Positions 51,520 to 52,742 of a stretch of 52,742 nucleotides of DNA are shown piece after piece. This stretch comes from Saprospiraceae bacterium (GTDB lineage Bacteria > Bacteroidota > Bacteroidia > Chitinophagales > Saprospiraceae). The stretch lies in the NCBI GenBank assembly GCA_013214355.1, contig JABSSL010000051.1:1-52742 (forward strand). The letters run 5' to 3'. The number at the start of each line of letters is the position of its first letter. The first letter of the stretch is position 1. The position numbers and the translations under genes are program-made. The notes below the pieces were generated by a model. The model was given only the letters and a program-made list of their open reading frames with translations, was not told the DNA's origin and searched no databases.

Positions 51520-52742
51520 ATGAAATCGACAATTAACCGGCTAATTTTTTGCACTGTAATTGCCGTCATCCCTTTCCAATTATCTGCAGCCAGAATGTTC
51601 ATCCTTTTCAATGAGGATTGCATGGAGCGTTTGGAGTACCAATCTCCGAACAAGAATGTAGACGCTTTTGTGGCCTACCAGATTAATGTAGGTGATGGTG
51701 AGAAGGTGATCCTGGAAATTGGTCAAGAAAGTAGAAATACTACTTCTAAACTCCCCACTCCTACTGTCGGTTGTGATAATGGAGTTTTCAACTTAAGTAT
51801 GGTCCAAAAGATCAATGCGCACATTGACGAGGTATTCCTAGTTGTCAAGAAGAATAATCGACGTTACACTGTATCTCCTGTTAATTTTGCCACCCATTTT
51901 ATGGTAAAAGAGGATGTGGTTTCCGTTTACTCCCCGAAATACAAGTTTGAATTTAACACCAAAGAAGGTGCCATTGGAGAGAATATCTCTCGAGAAGCTA
52001 CCGCCGACGTATTCTTTGAAGGCCGCCTGGAACAAGAGTGTACGGGTGCTTATGTATTTCGCCAAATCGCACAAGGTAGTCGAACTCCATACACTGACCT
52101 TGTCTTGATTCCTGAAGTTGGTATCATTGAAATGCGTAGTGGACAAACCTTGGATCAGGCTCTTGCGAATGGTATGCAGTTGATCAAGGTGAACGACGAG
52201 AAATTTGATGACTACCTGGAAGAAAAATGTGAAGAGTCACTTTCTGACAATGTATTGGCCAATACCAAGCCGGGGCAAGCTGGCGGAACAGAGGTTACAC
52301 CTGCTGGTCCAATTGGCTATGATATGACTGTGAAGCAAGGAAATGTCAGACAAAGAAACAATAATACAAACACTGTCAATACTAGACCCAATACCACTCC
52401 GATTCCCCAATCTGCCAATCAGGTCGGCGGTACTAATCAATACCATATTGTAAAAAAGGGAGAAACGCTGTACCGAATCTCCAAACAATACAATATTTCT
52501 GTAGGGCAAATCAAGGCATGGAACAACCTTAATTCTAACTTGATCAAAACCGGAAGTCAATTGATGGTAGGGACGGTAGCTCCAACCCCTAATAACTCCA
52601 GCCCATCGGTTGCTAATACCATTCCGAATACAGTTACTAGCACGCCTAATACAGTGGCCAATAATGATATACAGAAGCCAAGATATTACCCTGCTCCCTA
52701 CAATACAACTTATCGTCCAAATGCTGTCAATAATAACAGTCC
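51520..52742 (+). CDS. LysM-domain exported protein (3' end outside the window)
   Basis: At least 407 residues; the frame is open to the right edge. Signal peptide ~1-25 (CTVIAVIPFQLSAA). A first domain of ~230 residues rich in beta strands (MFILFNEDCMERLEYQ...) is not one I recognise; it has several cysteines (EDC, VGCDN, QECT, EKCEES). An Asn/Thr-rich linker then leads to a LysM domain, YHIVKKGETLYRISKQYNISVGQIKAWNNLNSNLIKTGSQLMV (~308-350), which binds peptidoglycan. A second Asn/Thr/Pro-rich linker follows to the edge, so more LysM repeats may follow. The start is ATG 51520. The 211 bp before it hold no clear promoter. Confidence 0.85.
   Translation, partial: MKSTINRLIFCTVIAVIPFQLSAARMFILFNEDCMERLEYQSPNKNVDAFVAYQINVGDGEKVILEIGQESRNTTSKLPTPTVGCDNGVFNLSMVQKINAHIDEVFLVVKKNNRRYTVSPVNFATHFMVKEDVVSVYSPKYKFEFNTKEGAIGENISREATADVFFEGRLEQECTGAYVFRQIAQGSRTPYTDLVLIPEVGIIEMRSGQTLDQALANGMQLIKVNDEKFDDYLEEKCEESLSDNVLANTKPGQAGGTEVTPAGPIGYDMTVKQGNVRQRNNNTNTVNTRPNTTPIPQSANQVGGTNQYHIVKKGETLYRISKQYNISVGQIKAWNNLNSNLIKTGSQLMVGTVAPTPNNSSPSVANTIPNTVTSTPNTVANNDIQKPRYYPAPYNTTYRPNAVNNNS

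Noticed and set aside
1-52742. CRISPR arrays, insertion sequences, prophage or integrative elements
   Set aside because: No direct repeat series, transposase, integrase or att-like repeats seen; nearly every gene is of a typical core family.

Overview
The window reads as a chromosomal segment of a Bacteroidota bacterium, most likely from the Saprospiria (Lewinella / Haliscomenobacter-like). The reasons are its family content (DUF1573 lipoprotein beside YajC and a YbbR-like protein, MG2/Plug protein, a large TamB, DUF4230, an ECF sigma with an anti-sigma/beta-barrel protein, a LysM protein), several promoters of the Bacteroidota type (TTG, about 20 nt, TAnnTTTG), and the near absence of Shine-Dalgarno sequences before start codons. 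The species is inferred from proteins alone. I see no IS element, prophage, CRISPR array, tRNA or rRNA. Most of the segment is core genome.

Layout. 1-2.6 kb: start of dnaG (minus), a gene-free stretch with two plus-strand terminators, then a minus-strand envelope cluster (DUF1573, yajC, YbbR-like). 2.7-8.4 kb: a plus-strand group with GH15 glucoamylase, aroK and a 1081-residue ClpB-like AAA+ protein whose C-terminus resembles release factor 2. 8.4-12 kb: folE (minus), a small lipoprotein, a probable noncoding RNA with its own promoter and terminator, and lpdA behind a near-consensus promoter. 12-18.3 kb: HlyD-type adaptor and C39-peptidase ABC exporter (minus), a degenerate membrane glycosyltransferase, and an OmpA/SPOR-like protein. 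18.4-24.1 kb: fmt, a TRAP transporter split over both strands (dctP plus, dctQM minus), a haem-binding DUF3365 lipoprotein, and a GH73 glucosaminidase. 24.5-26.4 kb: BadF-type sugar kinase and pfkA, translationally coupled behind a promoter that contains a perfect palindrome.

26.5-30.4 kb: a minus-strand cluster nrnA, FKBP-type isomerase lipoprotein, prfB (needing a programmed +1 frameshift) and a membrane protein. 30.5-35.5 kb: ndk (plus), then an ECF sigma / anti-sigma pair and mutS2 (minus). 35.7-44.7 kb: aroC and a large MG2/Plug protein (plus), tamB and a small protein (minus). 44.9-48.3 kb: folP, an unrecognised three-helix membrane protein and a YheT-like hydrolase (minus). 48.8-52.7 kb: DUF4230 protein, TPMT-like methyltransferase, a LuxR-type response regulator, and a LysM protein cut off by the window edge.

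The most unusual item is the ClpB/RF2-like fusion at 5119-8364. Its first AAA module has lost Walker B, the pore loops are altered, and its C-terminal third follows RF2 but without the GGQ domain. The next best leads are the candidate noncoding RNA at 10108-10334, the plus-strand transcription units between dnaG and the YbbR-like gene, and the SD-stimulated frameshift of prfB in a genome that otherwise ignores SD sequences.
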